Shown in pieces: positions 7,297-15,795 of a stretch of DNA of 64,000 nucleotides. Location: positions 113,974-177,973 of the forward strand of contig URFZ01000001.1 in assembly GCA_900547165.1 (NCBI GenBank). Direction: 5' to 3'. The notes beneath the pieces were generated by a model. That model saw nothing but the letters and a program-made list of their open reading frames with translations, did no database searches and was not told where the DNA came from. The position numbers and the translations under genes were made by a program. The DNA is from an uncultured Eubacteriales bacterium. GTDB taxonomy: Bacteria; Bacillota; Clostridia; Oscillospirales; UBA644. Numbering within the stretch: the stretch's first letter is position 1; every line of letters starts with the position of its first letter.

Positions 7297-8739
7297 CTAT
7301 TTCATTTCTTTCAGAACTTCGAGCAGGAACTCCCACGTTCTGTTAAGAGACGAAACGCTCAGTTTTTCTCTCGGAGTATGTATATCAAAAATGTCGGGGC
7401 CGAACGAAACGCAGTCAAGTCCGGGCATCTTTTCGGAGAAAAGACCGCATTCAAGTCCGCCGTGAATGGCGGTTATAACAGGCTTTTTGCCGAATTTCTT
7501 TTCATATACATCGGCGCAGAGTTTCAATATCGGGGAATCCGACTTGAACTCCCATGCGGGATACTCACCGAAATAACTTACGGTGCCGCCGAGAAGAGCC
7601 GTCATGCGGGTCAGTCTCTTTTTAAGCATTTCTTTTTGAGAAGAAACGCTGCTTCGAACGCAGAAAGACGCCGAAACTTCGTTTTCGGAAGTAGTCAATA
7701 TACCGAGATTCAGCGATGTCTGCGGCAAGCCCGCAACGTCCATGCTGAGTTCTATAAGACCGTTCGGCATACAGGTCAGAAGCGTAACGACTTTTTCGCT
7801 GTCCGCATTTGTCATGGGCAGCACAGTCGGGGAGGCGGATTCAACACAAAGGGTCACGTCGGGATCGGGCGTTCTGTACTCATTTTTCAGGTCATCACCG
7901 AATTTTTCAAGTGCTTCCCGCGCTTTTTTCTCATCGGAAACGACAACAACGGCAAAACTTTCAACGGGAATGGCATTGTCTTTCAAACCGCCGTCAACCG
8001 AGACAATGCGCATATCGCAAACGCCGTCAAGGACGTCAAGCGCTCTGCCTATGAGCATGGAAGAATTTGCCCTGCCTCTGTTTATCATCTCACCCGAATG
8101 ACCTCCGCGAAGTCCGTTCACGGTCACTTTCAGCACCGTGCCGTCAAACTTTTCACGGGCAACGGGAATAACACATTCCGTGCGGTTTCCTCCCGCACAG
8201 CCTGCAGTGAAAACGCCCTCGTCTTCGGAGTCGAGATTAAGCATACGACGTCCTTTTATCGGAGAACAGTCAAGTTTTTCGGCACCGAGCATTCCTATTT
8301 CTTCATCGGAGGTCAACAGAACTTCCAATGCGGGGTGAGAAATGTCAGAAGCGTCGAGAAGAGCCAAACCCATTGCAACGGCAACGCCGTCATCGCCGCC
8401 GAGCGTTGTGCCTTTTGCATAGAGCATATCACCGTCAAGACAAAGGTCAAGCCCCTCGGTCAACATATCTTTTTTGCAGTCCGCCGCCTGTTCGCAGACC
8501 ATATCGGTGTGTCCCTGTATTATAACGGGCGCGGCGTTTTCATAGCCCGCCGTCGCAGGTTTTTTGATTATAAGATTATGCGCTTCGTCACGGATAACTT
8601 CAAGGTGTCTGTCACGCGCGAATTTCTCGCAAAAATCCGTTATCGCGTCAAGATTCCCCGACCCGTGCGGAATAGCGCATATCTGTTCAAAAATTTTGAG
8701 AACCTTTGCGGGAGCAAGCCCCTCGGTCAAATATTCCAT
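7297..8739 (-). CDS. pepD: Aminoacyl-histidine dipeptidase (PepD, M20 family)
   Basis: This 480-residue cytosolic dizinc peptidase of the M20 family closely matches PepD in length and order. Metal-binding motifs are visible: QGHTDMVCE (His-x-Asp), TTLGGDDGVAVAMG (bridging Asp), TSDEEIGMLGAE (Glu-Glu), DSEDEG, and the C-terminal HGGLECG (last His). It cleaves Xaa-His and other dipeptides. The start is set at ATG 8739. A GTG 13 codons upstream is in frame, but it overlaps the -10 box of the promoter at 8769-8797 and so cannot be the main start. The ribosome site is weak. It is a single-gene transcript between two terminators. Confidence 0.92.
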   Translation of the reverse strand: MEYLTEGLAPAKVLKIFEQICAIPHGSGNLDAITDFCEKFARDRHLEVIRDEAHNLIIKKPATAGYENAAPVIIQGHTDMVCEQAADCKKDMLTEGLDLCLDGDMLYAKGTTLGGDDGVAVAMGLALLDASDISHPALEVLLTSDEEIGMLGAEKLDCSPIKGRRMLNLDSEDEGVFTAGCAGGNRTECVIPVAREKFDGTVLKVTVNGLRGGHSGEMINRGRANSSMLIGRALDVLDGVCDMRIVSVDGGLKDNAIPVESFAVVVVSDEKKAREALEKFGDDLKNEYRTPDPDVTLCVESASPTVLPMTNADSEKVVTLLTCMPNGLIELSMDVAGLPQTSLNLGILTTSENEVSASFCVRSSVSSQKEMLKKRLTRMTALLGGTVSYFGEYPAWEFKSDSPILKLCADVYEKKFGKKPVITAIHGGLECGLFSEKMPGLDCVSFGPDIFDIHTPREKLSVSSLNRTWEFLLEVLKEMK

Positions 8740-8768
8740 ACCATCACAACTTTCAATTTGTTTTTTAC

Positions 8769-8797
8769 AGTATAGCACGAATTAAGGTTTCAGTCAA
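8769..8797 (-). promoter_or_regulatory. Sigma-A promoter of pepD
   Basis: Minus-strand TTGACT (8792-8797) and TATACT (8769-8774) with a 17-nt spacer. The leader to the ATG at 8739 would be short, about 25 nt. Confidence 0.8.
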
Positions 8798-8852
8798 GAC
8801 GCACACATTATTTATTGACGACAAAATACGCTCCGTCAAAGTCGTTGCGGTA

Positions 8853-8892
8853 TTAAAGCGGGAGCCTCTTCTGAAAAGGGCTCCCGCTTTAA
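8853..8892. terminator. Terminator hairpin between pepD promoter and the transglutaminase-like gene
   Basis: A perfect 14-bp stem, TTAAAGCGGGAGCC with GGCTCCCGCTTTAA, and a 12-nt loop. It lies 18 nt after the stop of the gene ending at 8911 (minus). The T-run is better on the plus strand, so efficiency on the minus strand is less certain. Confidence 0.65.
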
Positions 8893-8910
8893 TTTTAATT
8901 TTTGAGATTT

Positions 8911-11787
8911 CTATTCGCAGGTATCTGCGTATTTTTGTGCCACGGATCTGATTGACAAAGCCCTTGCAGAGGAAGCACCGTTGACAATGATATAGAACTC
9001 GTCGCCGAGAGTATATCCGCTGACCGTAAGCGTCGGGTCATAGCCTGCGGCTTTGAGAACGGCTTCTTTGTTCGCTTTGAACGTTGCCCAGAACTCATCG
9101 ATATCGCCGATTATATGAAGTTCTATATATCCGTCGTTTTTAAGTCCCCGCGCCGCTTTTTCAAGTTCAAAGCCATTGGATATCTTATCTTCGACGTGCC
9201 AATAATTTGCTTTGGTCGAAGTGCAGTTCGGTATAGTCCACGGCATTGCCTCCAAGGTTCTCGATTTCAACAATTCTTCCGTCGTTATATTCATATACTC
9301 ATGGAATATAGCGTTTATGCTGTCCTGATCCGCCCAAGTCGGGTCGCAGAAATAATACTCGCCGTCTATTCTGACAAGAAGCCACGCATGATATATGACA
9401 TTGCCCGAATCGTCTTTTGTTTCGCCCGTTGTATAAGTGGAAACTATTCCCGCTTTATACAGCAAATATTGCAAGCCGCGCGCATATCCCGCGCATATCG
9501 CCTCACCGTTGCCGAGAGAGCCGTAAGCAGTCTGGTCATAATCATTGAAAACGTATGTAACGGCATTGACAAACCTGTCGTGAATAATCACTTCTCGCTC
9601 ATATTCGCTCATCGACGCGGTTATGCCTTCAAGCAGTTTTGCGGCGGAAGCATCGACTTTCTGTTTCTGTTTTTCGAGTTCTTCGCCCGTAAAGAAATAG
9701 TTCGGGTTGACATTGCCGATATAAACTGTACCGTCCTGAACGGAATTGGAATAACTGTACGAACTCTTAAACCACCAAAATTCCGGGCAATCGTTGATAA
9801 CGCCCGTAAAAACAACATTGAAAAATTCGTCGGAAGTCAAACGGTACGAAGAGAAATCAACGGTTTCTTCGCAGTTTGCAAGCGCTTCATAGAATCTGTC
9901 ATATGCCGCTTTGTACTTATCGGAGATATGGTTGTAAATATAGTATTGATCTTTTGTTATCGGGGTCAACGCGCTGTTTTCGATATAAATAAGTCTTTCT
10001 TCGCCGCTTACCTCGGTTCCGTCAAGTGTCACATAGTACGCCGTCACCCTGAAAGGAATTTTTCCTATCGAAAACGGAACATTCGTCACCGTGTAAGACG
10101 TGAAAAACGCCGCATCGGAACATATATCGGTCGGTTTATAGACTATCGTTCCGTTTTTTGCCGTCATTTCACGGTACGCATTGTGAACGGGTTGAGTTAC
10201 GGTTTTTCCGTTAAAAGTAATTTTGAAGCCCGCTTCCGAATAAGCCACGGAATCAAGAGTTGAAATAAAACGAAGATTTCGGGGATCGGTAGGCTCATTT
10301 TTCGCCGTCACCTGTGCCTTTACGGTAAAAATATCTTCGTCCACGAATTTTGCATAGGCTGTACCCGTCGTTTCTTTGTACGGCACGGTCTTTGCACTGT
10401 CGGCAAACCAGCCAGCGAAAACAACGCCGGGACGCTCGGGAAAAGTCCCCGCCTTTTTATAAGAGGAAACATCGTATTTGTCTGTAACAAATACAATATT
10501 CATTATCGCCTTTTCAAGCGTTTTATACCTTTCGACCTGTTCATCGTAACGGCTGTCGTTGAACGTGTTGTAAGCATAATTGTAGTGCGCGTTTACAAGA
10601 AAATCGTTCAGCGCATTGAGCGCCGCCGCATAAGAGGAAACAGTCAGCAAGTTTTGGTCTTTTGTCGAAACGTAAGTGTAGTTTGCGGACGTATACGTCA
10701 CGGCAAGAGAAGCGGGCATATACCTGTTCCACAAATCGTAGGCACGCTTTTTGCCGCCGTCAAGAATATACATCTGTTCGCCGAATTCATTGAGAAAATA
10801 CGATATGAATTTCTTGTTTACCGCAGGTATGACCAAATCGTCAAGTGCCGCGCCGTGGTTCGCCATCATAAACTCAAAGACGACCGAATAAGGCGTTCCG
10901 CTTGCTTTTTGCGCGGCATGAGCCGTATCGTCGGCAGAGGTCGGGATAGAACAAAGCGCCGCAAAATATTTATCCCATGAAAGCCCCGACGCGCCTATCG
11001 AAGCGTCAAACGTAAACGTCGAACGCTCATAATCGGGATTCGGGTCGGGCTCGGGATCGGGTTCGGTAGGAGTCGTCGGTTCGGGAGTTGTGGGGTCGGG
11101 CACCGTTGGATCTGTCGGGTCAGGAGCCGTCGGTTCAATCACATCAAGCGCCGCGACAAGGACGTTATATCTTGCAAGTTGTTCGTCGTATCTGTTTTCG
11201 TTGTATGTATTAAAAGCATAATTATAATGTGCGTGAACAAGAAAATCGTTCAGCGCGTCAAGCGCCGCCTGATAATCGGCAACATTGTAACGGGACTGGT
11301 CGGCCGCCGCCATATAATAATAGTAATCGGAAGTGTACGTTATTTTAAGTTCCGCCGCCACGGTCGAATTCCAAAGCGTGTATGCCCTCTTTTTACCTCC
11401 GTCGAGGATATACATCTGTTCGCCGAACTCGTCAAGCAGATATTGAAGCAGACTTTTACCCGTAGACGTTGTAAGGCTGTCATATCGGGTCGTCGAACCT
11501 ATTCCCGTATAATCGGAGTCCATCGTACCCGTCGCGGCCAAGTCATTTTTCATCGTTTGATCGACGATATAGTACGGAGTTCCCTCCGCGCGCATGGACG
11601 AATGAGCGGTATCGTCGGAAGGAATGGACTCTATCGCGCGATAATACCCCTCCCAGTTATGGTTTGCGGCAACGGCGGACGAATCAAAAATAAAAACGGA
11701 TTGTGTCGCCGCAGACGAATGAAAAACGGTAAAAACACTCAACAGCAGAATAACCGCCAACGAAACGGATATAAATTTATTTTTCAC
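8911..11787 (-). CDS. Secreted protein with tandem novel repeat and transglutaminase-like domain
   Basis: The 958-residue protein has a signal peptide (basic MKNK, then a hydrophobic core, cleavage near SSAAT at about 27). Two homologous units of about 180 residues follow at about 31-216 and 257-432. Both contain FGEQMYILDGGKKRAY (121-136 and 335-350) and ALNDFLV-AHYNYA. They are joined by a Pro/Thr/Asp linker (about 219-253), typical of extracellular proteins. Residues 430-480 resemble a short wall-protein repeat (AGTFPERPGVVFAGWF). The C-terminal part has a transglutaminase-like fold with a plausible triad: C765 (GEAICAGYAR), H800 (IYHAW) and D815 (CDPTWAD). It could be a cysteine protease or cross-linker acting at the cell surface. 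No sortase signal or SLH domain is seen. The start is GTG with AGAGGG 7 nt upstream. Confidence 0.8.
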   Translation of the reverse strand: MKNKFISVSLAVILLLSVFTVFHSSAATQSVFIFDSSAVAANHNWEGYYRAIESIPSDDTAHSSMRAEGTPYYIVDQTMKNDLAATGTMDSDYTGIGSTTRYDSLTTSTGKSLLQYLLDEFGEQMYILDGGKKRAYTLWNSTVAAELKITYTSDYYYYMAAADQSRYNVADYQAALDALNDFLVHAHYNYAFNTYNENRYDEQLARYNVLVAALDVIEPTAPDPTDPTVPDPTTPEPTTPTEPDPEPDPNPDYERSTFTFDASIGASGLSWDKYFAALCSIPTSADDTAHAAQKASGTPYSVVFEFMMANHGAALDDLVIPAVNKKFISYFLNEFGEQMYILDGGKKRAYDLWNRYMPASLAVTYTSANYTYVSTKDQNLLTVSSYAAALNALNDFLVNAHYNYAYNTFNDSRYDEQVERYKTLEKAIMNIVFVTDKYDVSSYKKAGTFPERPGVVFAGWFADSAKTVPYKETTGTAYAKFVDEDIFTVKAQVTAKNEPTDPRNLRFISTLDSVAYSEAGFKITFNGKTVTQPVHNAYREMTAKNGTIVYKPTDICSDAAFFTSYTVTNVPFSIGKIPFRVTAYYVTLDGTEVSGEERLIYIENSALTPITKDQYYIYNHISDKYKAAYDRFYEALANCEETVDFSSYRLTSDEFFNVVFTGVINDCPEFWWFKSSYSYSNSVQDGTVYIGNVNPNYFFTGEELEKQKQKVDASAAKLLEGITASMSEYEREVIIHDRFVNAVTYVFNDYDQTAYGSLGNGEAICAGYARGLQYLLYKAGIVSTYTTGETKDDSGNVIYHAWLLVRIDGEYYFCDPTWADQDSINAIFHEYMNITTEELLKSRTLEAMPWTIPNCTSTKANYWHVEDKISNGFELEKAARGLKNDGYIELHIIGDIDEFWATFKANKEAVLKAAGYDPTLTVSGYTLGDEFYIIVNGASSARALSIRSVAQKYADTCE

Positions 11788-11818
11788 GACCGAACCCTCT
11801 TTTCTTATATGTTATTTC

Positions 11819-11847
11819 ATTATAGCAAAATATACCAAAAAAGTCAA
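11819..11847 (-). promoter_or_regulatory. Sigma-A promoter of the transglutaminase-like gene
   Basis: Minus-strand TTGACT (11842-11847), a 17-nt spacer and TATAAT (11819-11824), 32 nt before the GTG start. Confidence 0.8.
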
Positions 11848-12055
11848 TACAACATTGAACAAAAACAAACACTTTGCATACAATGCGGAGACCGACGATT
11901 ATTCGCTTTCCTGATTTTACGATATTGTAAAAACAGCAGGCAAAGTCCTGTTTATCGGACACGCTTAATGATATAATATGCTCAAAGAAAAGTGAACCAA
12001 AACTTTTTCACCCATCGTAAAGCATATCGCAATTTGTAAAATAAATGTAAATAAT

Positions 12056-12143
12056 ATCACATATTGCAAAATCACACTTGACTTTCATTGCGAAGTGTGA
12101 TACAATCATATCACACAAGGTGAAGTTCACGAAAAATATCACA
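12056..12143 (+). promoter_or_regulatory. Operator-like repeat cluster around the 12177 gene promoter
   Basis: ATCACA occurs at 12056-12061, 12071-12076, 12110-12115 and 12138-12143. ATCACACTT (12071-12079) forms a perfect 9-bp inverted repeat with AAGTGTGAT (12093-12101), bracketing the -35 box and spacer. GTGTGAT (12095-12101) also pairs with ATCACAC (12110-12116). An 11-bp palindrome, GTGAAGTTCAC, follows at 12120-12130. The layout suggests repressor or activator sites; the cognate regulator is unknown. A stem-loop role in the DNA or RNA is possible instead. Confidence 0.55.
12078..12106 (+). promoter_or_regulatory. Sigma-A promoter of the small membrane protein gene
   Basis: TTGACT (12078-12083), a 17-nt spacer and TACAAT (12101-12106). 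Both boxes are embedded in the arms of a 9-bp inverted repeat. Confidence 0.75.
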
Positions 12144-12176
12144 AAAGAAATTCACTTTCAAGAGAGGAACAAAAAA

Positions 12177-12479
12177 ATGACTACCGGATACAACGAAAAG
12201 AGATATAACATAGATGTTACCGAAGACGCAAGATATGCGGCAAGAGCGGCGGAAAGAGCGGCAAAAAGAGCGGCGGCGGAAGCAAAAAGACACACCGCTG
12301 ATATGTGTATTCTGCTTGCGGCCGCGGCAATTGCGGTTCTTGTTTTCATCGTATGCGGAAGCATTGCGGCGGCTTCGAGAGGTTTCGTTTTCGGCGTCGG
12401 CGGTGAAGCGTTGCTCGGCGGCGCGGTAGTTTTCGGACTTTTCAGATTTTGGAAAAAGATTAAAAAGCACCTTGATTGA
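12177..12479 (+). CDS. Small Ala/Arg-rich membrane protein, unknown function
   Basis: This 100-residue protein has a hydrophilic head with a strongly Ala/Arg/Glu/Lys-patterned helix at about 23-40 (ARAAERAAKRAAAEAKR), likely a coiled coil or amphipathic helix. Two transmembrane segments follow at about 43-65 and 72-91, with a basic tail, FRFWKKIKKHLD. The start at ATG 12177 is preferred over an upstream in-frame ATG at 12078, which overlaps the promoter; GAGAGG lies 9 nt before it. It stands alone between divergent units and is followed by a strong terminator. Nothing in the sequence gives a function. The elaborate promoter region suggests it is tightly regulated. Confidence 0.7.
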   Translation: MTTGYNEKRYNIDVTEDARYAARAAERAAKRAAAEAKRHTADMCILLAAAAIAVLVFIVCGSIAAASRGFVFGVGGEALLGGAVVFGLFRFWKKIKKHLD

Positions 12480-12586
12480 GACAATCGGTCAAAATGTGCA
12501 TATTCAGACTATAATACATCGGATATTCGGCAAAACAATTCATTGCCTTTTAACATTGCTTTTCCTACATCATTCATTTCTTCATA

Positions 12587-12628
12587 AAACAACCCTCACG
12601 CGCATCCGAAATGCCGTGAGGGTTGTTT
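12587..12628. terminator. Bidirectional terminator between convergent genes
   Basis: A perfect 14-bp stem, AAACAACCCTCACG with CGTGAGGGTTGTTT, and a 14-nt loop, with T-rich flanks on both strands. It ends the alr operon (minus) and the 12177 gene (plus). Confidence 0.85.
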
Positions 12629-12666
12629 CTTCTTTTATAATCCGAAATTAAAACAGTTAAGCCGTA

Positions 12667-13848
12667 TCAGTCGAGAATTGAACTGTATGAGCCGATTTTT
12701 TTGCCGTCCTTTATATAAACTCTGGGAACACGTTTCCCGATAAGGCAGGTTATCTCATAATTTATCGTGTTCATACGGTCGGCGATGTCCGTTGCGGAGA
12801 TAACTTCGTCGCCGTCTCTGCCGATTATCGTAACCTCATCTCCCCGTTTTACATCGGGAATGTCGGAAACGTCTATCATACATTGATCCATGCAGATTCT
12901 GCCGACTATCTTTGCACGCTTGCCGTGAATGAGAACTTCACCGTTATCGGAAAGCAGGCGCGAATAACCGTCCGCATAACCTATCGGAAGCGTTGCAAGA
13001 GTTGTTTTCTTTGCTGCGGTGAACTTGCGCCCGTAACTGACGGTCATTCCCTCTTCTATCGTTCTCGTTTGCGAAACAACGGCTTTCAGGCTCAATGCGG
13101 GACGAAGCCCGATATCGCGGGTGTGTTTATCGGGAAGCATTCCGAAAAGTATTATGCCGGGTCTGCAACGGTCGAGATGATACTGCGGGTAATTGATAAC
13201 GGCGGCGCTGTTGCAAACGTGATGGATCGAAAAATGCACACCTTTTTCTTCAAGTTCTTCAACCGTTTTTATATAGCGATAAAATTGAATGTCCGTGAAA
13301 TCCTGTTCGGGCTCGTCCGACACCGCAAAATGAGTGAATATTCCCTCAAAATCAAGTCTGTCGGAAAATTCGTTTACGGCGCGAAAAAGTTCTTCCACAG
13401 TTTTTTTACGCATTTCATCGTTCTGAACCGCAAAGCCGAGACGGGACATACCGGTATCGAGTTTGACGTGGACTTTAAGTTTGTCCCCTTTTCCGTCAAG
13501 CGAATCGTATATATCCTTTATATAATCATAGGAAAACACTGTCTGCGTGATTTTTTCGTTTTGAAGAACTTTTGCAAACTGCGACGGCGTATAGCCGAGA
13601 ATAAGCATATCGCAGCGAACACCCGCATTGCGGAGCTGCACGACCTCATCTATCGACGAAAGCGCAAACATATCCGTTTCTTTTTCCAGCGCCTTTGCCA
13701 CGGCAACGGCACCGTGACCGTATGCGTCGGCTTTGACAACGGCAATTATTTTTGAATTTCCCGTCAACGTGTCCTTTATTACTCTTACATTATGCAGAAT
13801 ATTGTCAATATCGACTTCCGCCCATGTGCGGTTAAAAAGATTTTCCAT
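12667..13848 (-). CDS. alr: Alanine racemase
   Basis: This 393-residue fold-type III PLP enzyme has the Schiff-base lysine K39 in VVKADAYGHGA and the opposing catalytic tyrosine in TVSYGRKFTA. It supplies D-alanine for peptidoglycan. The length and the GRICMDQCMIDVS block are typical of bacterial Alr. It begins immediately after the stop of the lipoprotein gene, and a terminator follows at 12587-12628. The lipoprotein-alr pairing is common in Firmicutes, but the mazEF-type toxin-antitoxin genes that often follow alr are absent here. Confidence 0.96.
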   Translation of the reverse strand: MENLFNRTWAEVDIDNILHNVRVIKDTLTGNSKIIAVVKADAYGHGAVAVAKALEKETDMFALSSIDEVVQLRNAGVRCDMLILGYTPSQFAKVLQNEKITQTVFSYDYIKDIYDSLDGKGDKLKVHVKLDTGMSRLGFAVQNDEMRKKTVEELFRAVNEFSDRLDFEGIFTHFAVSDEPEQDFTDIQFYRYIKTVEELEEKGVHFSIHHVCNSAAVINYPQYHLDRCRPGIILFGMLPDKHTRDIGLRPALSLKAVVSQTRTIEEGMTVSYGRKFTAAKKTTLATLPIGYADGYSRLLSDNGEVLIHGKRAKIVGRICMDQCMIDVSDIPDVKRGDEVTIIGRDGDEVISATDIADRMNTINYEITCLIGKRVPRVYIKDGKKIGSYSSILD

Positions 13849-14313
13849 TCATTTACTTCCTTTGAAGACCGCCTCAAACCCGTTATATTCCAACTGTAAC
13901 GGTGCAGAGGTTTTTTTATCGACCGTCAGCGAATAGCCGCAGCCTTTATACGTTCCCGAAAGAACGACGGCTTCGGCGGTAGTTGACTTTTCGGAGGGTA
14001 TCTCCTCAGTTAGGATTTTTTTCAGAAGTTGCCCGAGATTGAAGACCGAATTTATCCCGAAAAGAGACGGTGAGGTTATTTTCTGCCCCTCGAACACAAC
14101 ATCGTAACCGTCAACTGAGGCAGTTACGGGGCTTGAAAGTTCACCCGCACGGTCAATCACGACCGTTTCCGTTTGTGTAAAAACGATGCTGTAATACGGC
14201 GTCTCGGCTTCAAACCGATAATCCGCAAGAGGTTTGTTTTCTACATCCGATATTTTCGCACATCCCGTCAAAAACATTGCAAAAAGCAATGCAAGCACAA
14301 AAGATCTGCGCAT
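13849..14313 (-). CDS. Lipoprotein, possibly YdcC/GerS-like (LolA-type fold)
   Basis: The 154-residue protein has a lipoprotein signal with lipobox LTGC (Cys18) after a basic and hydrophobic N-terminus. The rest alternates short beta strands (YRFEAETPYYSIVFTQTE, SVDGYDVVFEGQKI, YSLTVDKKTSAPLQLEY), consistent with a LolA-like half-barrel. It sits between nnr and alr. In Firmicutes that slot holds YdcC-type lipoproteins, and in Clostridioides difficile GerS lies beside alr2. The homology is inferred from position and fold pattern, not a clear motif, and the protein is shorter than GerS. It abuts alr with no gap. Confidence 0.7.
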   Translation of the reverse strand: MRRSFVLALLFAMFLTGCAKISDVENKPLADYRFEAETPYYSIVFTQTETVVIDRAGELSSPVTASVDGYDVVFEGQKITSPSLFGINSVFNLGQLLKKILTEEIPSEKSTTAEAVVLSGTYKGCGYSLTVDKKTSAPLQLEYNGFEAVFKGSK

Positions 14314-14332
14314 ATTCGTTTCTCCGAAACCG

Positions 14333-15781
14333 TCAAATAAGATTTCCTATAACGCAGGGCAGGTCGGACGGGAGCACGCTTGCTTCCGAATTTCCGTTTT
14401 CCGTAAGTATCTCCGCCGCGATGCCGTGAATGTATGCACCGAGACGCGCCGCCGTAACGGCATCGTACCCCTGCGCAAGCAATGAGCCTATAACGCCAGC
14501 AAGAACATCGCCGCTTCCGCCTTTTGCAAGCGCGGAATTGCCGCTCATGTTGACATAAACGTTCCCCTGCGGGTCGGCGATAAGCGTTCTGTTGCCTTTG
14601 AGCAGCACCGTGGTATTGTATGCAACCGCAAAATCGCGCGCCGCTCCGAATCTGTTTTCTTCTATTTTCGCGACGGAACAGTCGCAAAGACGAGCCATTT
14701 CAGCGGGGTGCGGCGTCAGAACGCAATCTGGTCTTAACCTTTTCAATTTATTTTTATGCTTTGCCAGATAATTTAATGCGTCGGCGTCAATAACGCACGG
14801 ACGTTTTCTTTTCAGATATTTTTTTACGACCTTGCCTTTTTTGCCGAGACCGCAGCCGACAACGAACGCATCGGCTTTTTTTACTTTCTTTTTTCTTTTC
14901 ACGAACACGGGTTCGGCAAGATGCGTTTGGATTATTCTTCTTGTCTTTTTATCGGAAGCGGCATAAACAAGCCCGACGCCGCTTCTCAACGCTCCCGAAC
15001 AGCACAACACAGCCGCTCCGGTCATTTTTTTCGTACCGCAAACGACCTGCACGGCTCCGAAAGAGCCTTTGTTTGTGTTCTGTTTACGTTTTTTTACAGA
15101 CGCCAAAACTCTGCCGTCGTTTTCATATATATACGGATTCTGTTTGCCGAGAGCCTCTGCCGGAAGCCCGATATCGGCTATTACGACACGTCCGATATAG
15201 TTTTTTGACGGGTACAGAAACATAAACGGCTTCTTGGCGGCAAAAGTCACGGTTATATCCGCTCTTATCGCCGTGCCGTAAACAGCACCTGTGTCGCAAT
15301 GCACCCCGCTCGGAACATCACAGGCGATAACATGCTTGCCGCAGGTCGCTTCCGCAAGGATTTTCGCATCCGCTTTAAGTTCTCCCGCAAAACCCGTACC
15401 GAAAATGCAGTCCACGATAACGTCTGCATCCTCAACAAGTCTTACCGCGTCCGCAATGCCGTTTTCCCAAACGTCGTAAAAGGTCTCCTTGTCGAGTTCG
15501 GAGAACATCGTCTCCGCGTCGGGAGAAAGGTTTTTTGTACCGTAAACGGCAACGGCCGTCACGTTTTTGCCCGCGTTTTTCAGAAGACCCGCAAGACAAA
15601 AACCGTCCCCGCCGTTATTCCCCTTACCAGCTAAAACAACAAAATTGTTCGCCGTCGGAAACTCTCCGCAAGCGTCAAAAAGAGCCTTTGCGGCGGAACG
15701 CATAAGTTCCGTTGACGGAATATTCAAAACTTCGACGGCGTATTTGTCCGCGCCGTGCATCTGTTCGGATGTGAATATCAT
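14333..15781 (-). CDS. nnr: Bifunctional NAD(P)H-hydrate epimerase / ADP-dependent NAD(P)H-hydrate dehydratase
   Basis: The 482-residue two-domain repair enzyme has a YjeF_N epimerase (about 1-215) with AGKGNNGGDGFCLA and CIFGTGF, and a ribokinase-like dehydratase (about 225-482) with LTPHPAEMARL and KGGSGDVLAGVIGSLLAQG. It repairs hydrated NADH/NADPH. A Lys/Arg-rich stretch around residues 290-330 (KRKKKVKKADAFVV, KKGKVVKKYLKRKR) is unusually basic for the family. The gene lies upstream of the lipoprotein and alr in the same operon, a linkage seen across Firmicutes. Confidence 0.93.
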   Translation of the reverse strand: MIFTSEQMHGADKYAVEVLNIPSTELMRSAAKALFDACGEFPTANNFVVLAGKGNNGGDGFCLAGLLKNAGKNVTAVAVYGTKNLSPDAETMFSELDKETFYDVWENGIADAVRLVEDADVIVDCIFGTGFAGELKADAKILAEATCGKHVIACDVPSGVHCDTGAVYGTAIRADITVTFAAKKPFMFLYPSKNYIGRVVIADIGLPAEALGKQNPYIYENDGRVLASVKKRKQNTNKGSFGAVQVVCGTKKMTGAAVLCCSGALRSGVGLVYAASDKKTRRIIQTHLAEPVFVKRKKKVKKADAFVVGCGLGKKGKVVKKYLKRKRPCVIDADALNYLAKHKNKLKRLRPDCVLTPHPAEMARLCDCSVAKIEENRFGAARDFAVAYNTTVLLKGNRTLIADPQGNVYVNMSGNSALAKGGSGDVLAGVIGSLLAQGYDAVTAARLGAYIHGIAAEILTENGNSEASVLPSDLPCVIGNLI

Positions 15782-15795
15782 ATCTGTCTCCCGTT

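Larger units (their letters stand above)
11788..12176. other. 389-nt divergent intergenic region rich in inverted repeats
   Basis: This region separates the minus-strand transglutaminase-like gene from the plus-strand small membrane protein gene. It holds a promoter for each (11819-11847 and 12078-12106), an 18-bp inverted repeat TTTTAC-n6-GTAAAA (11915-11932), and a cluster of ATCACA-type motifs and palindromes (12056-12143) described separately. I see no gene in it. Confidence 0.7.

Noticed and set aside
8740..8778. GTG start 13 codons upstream in pepD
   Set aside because: This codon overlaps the -10 hexamer of the pepD promoter, so the mRNA would begin after it.
10990..11150. CRISPR-like or tandem DNA repeat in the Pro/Thr-rich linker region
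   Set aside because: The repeats are short, imperfect and in frame, encoding the Pro/Thr/Asp linker of the secreted protein.
12078..12176. Upstream extension of the small membrane protein from an earlier ATG
   Set aside because: The extension overlaps the promoter boxes, so it would not be transcribed in full; the ATG at 12177 has the ribosome site.
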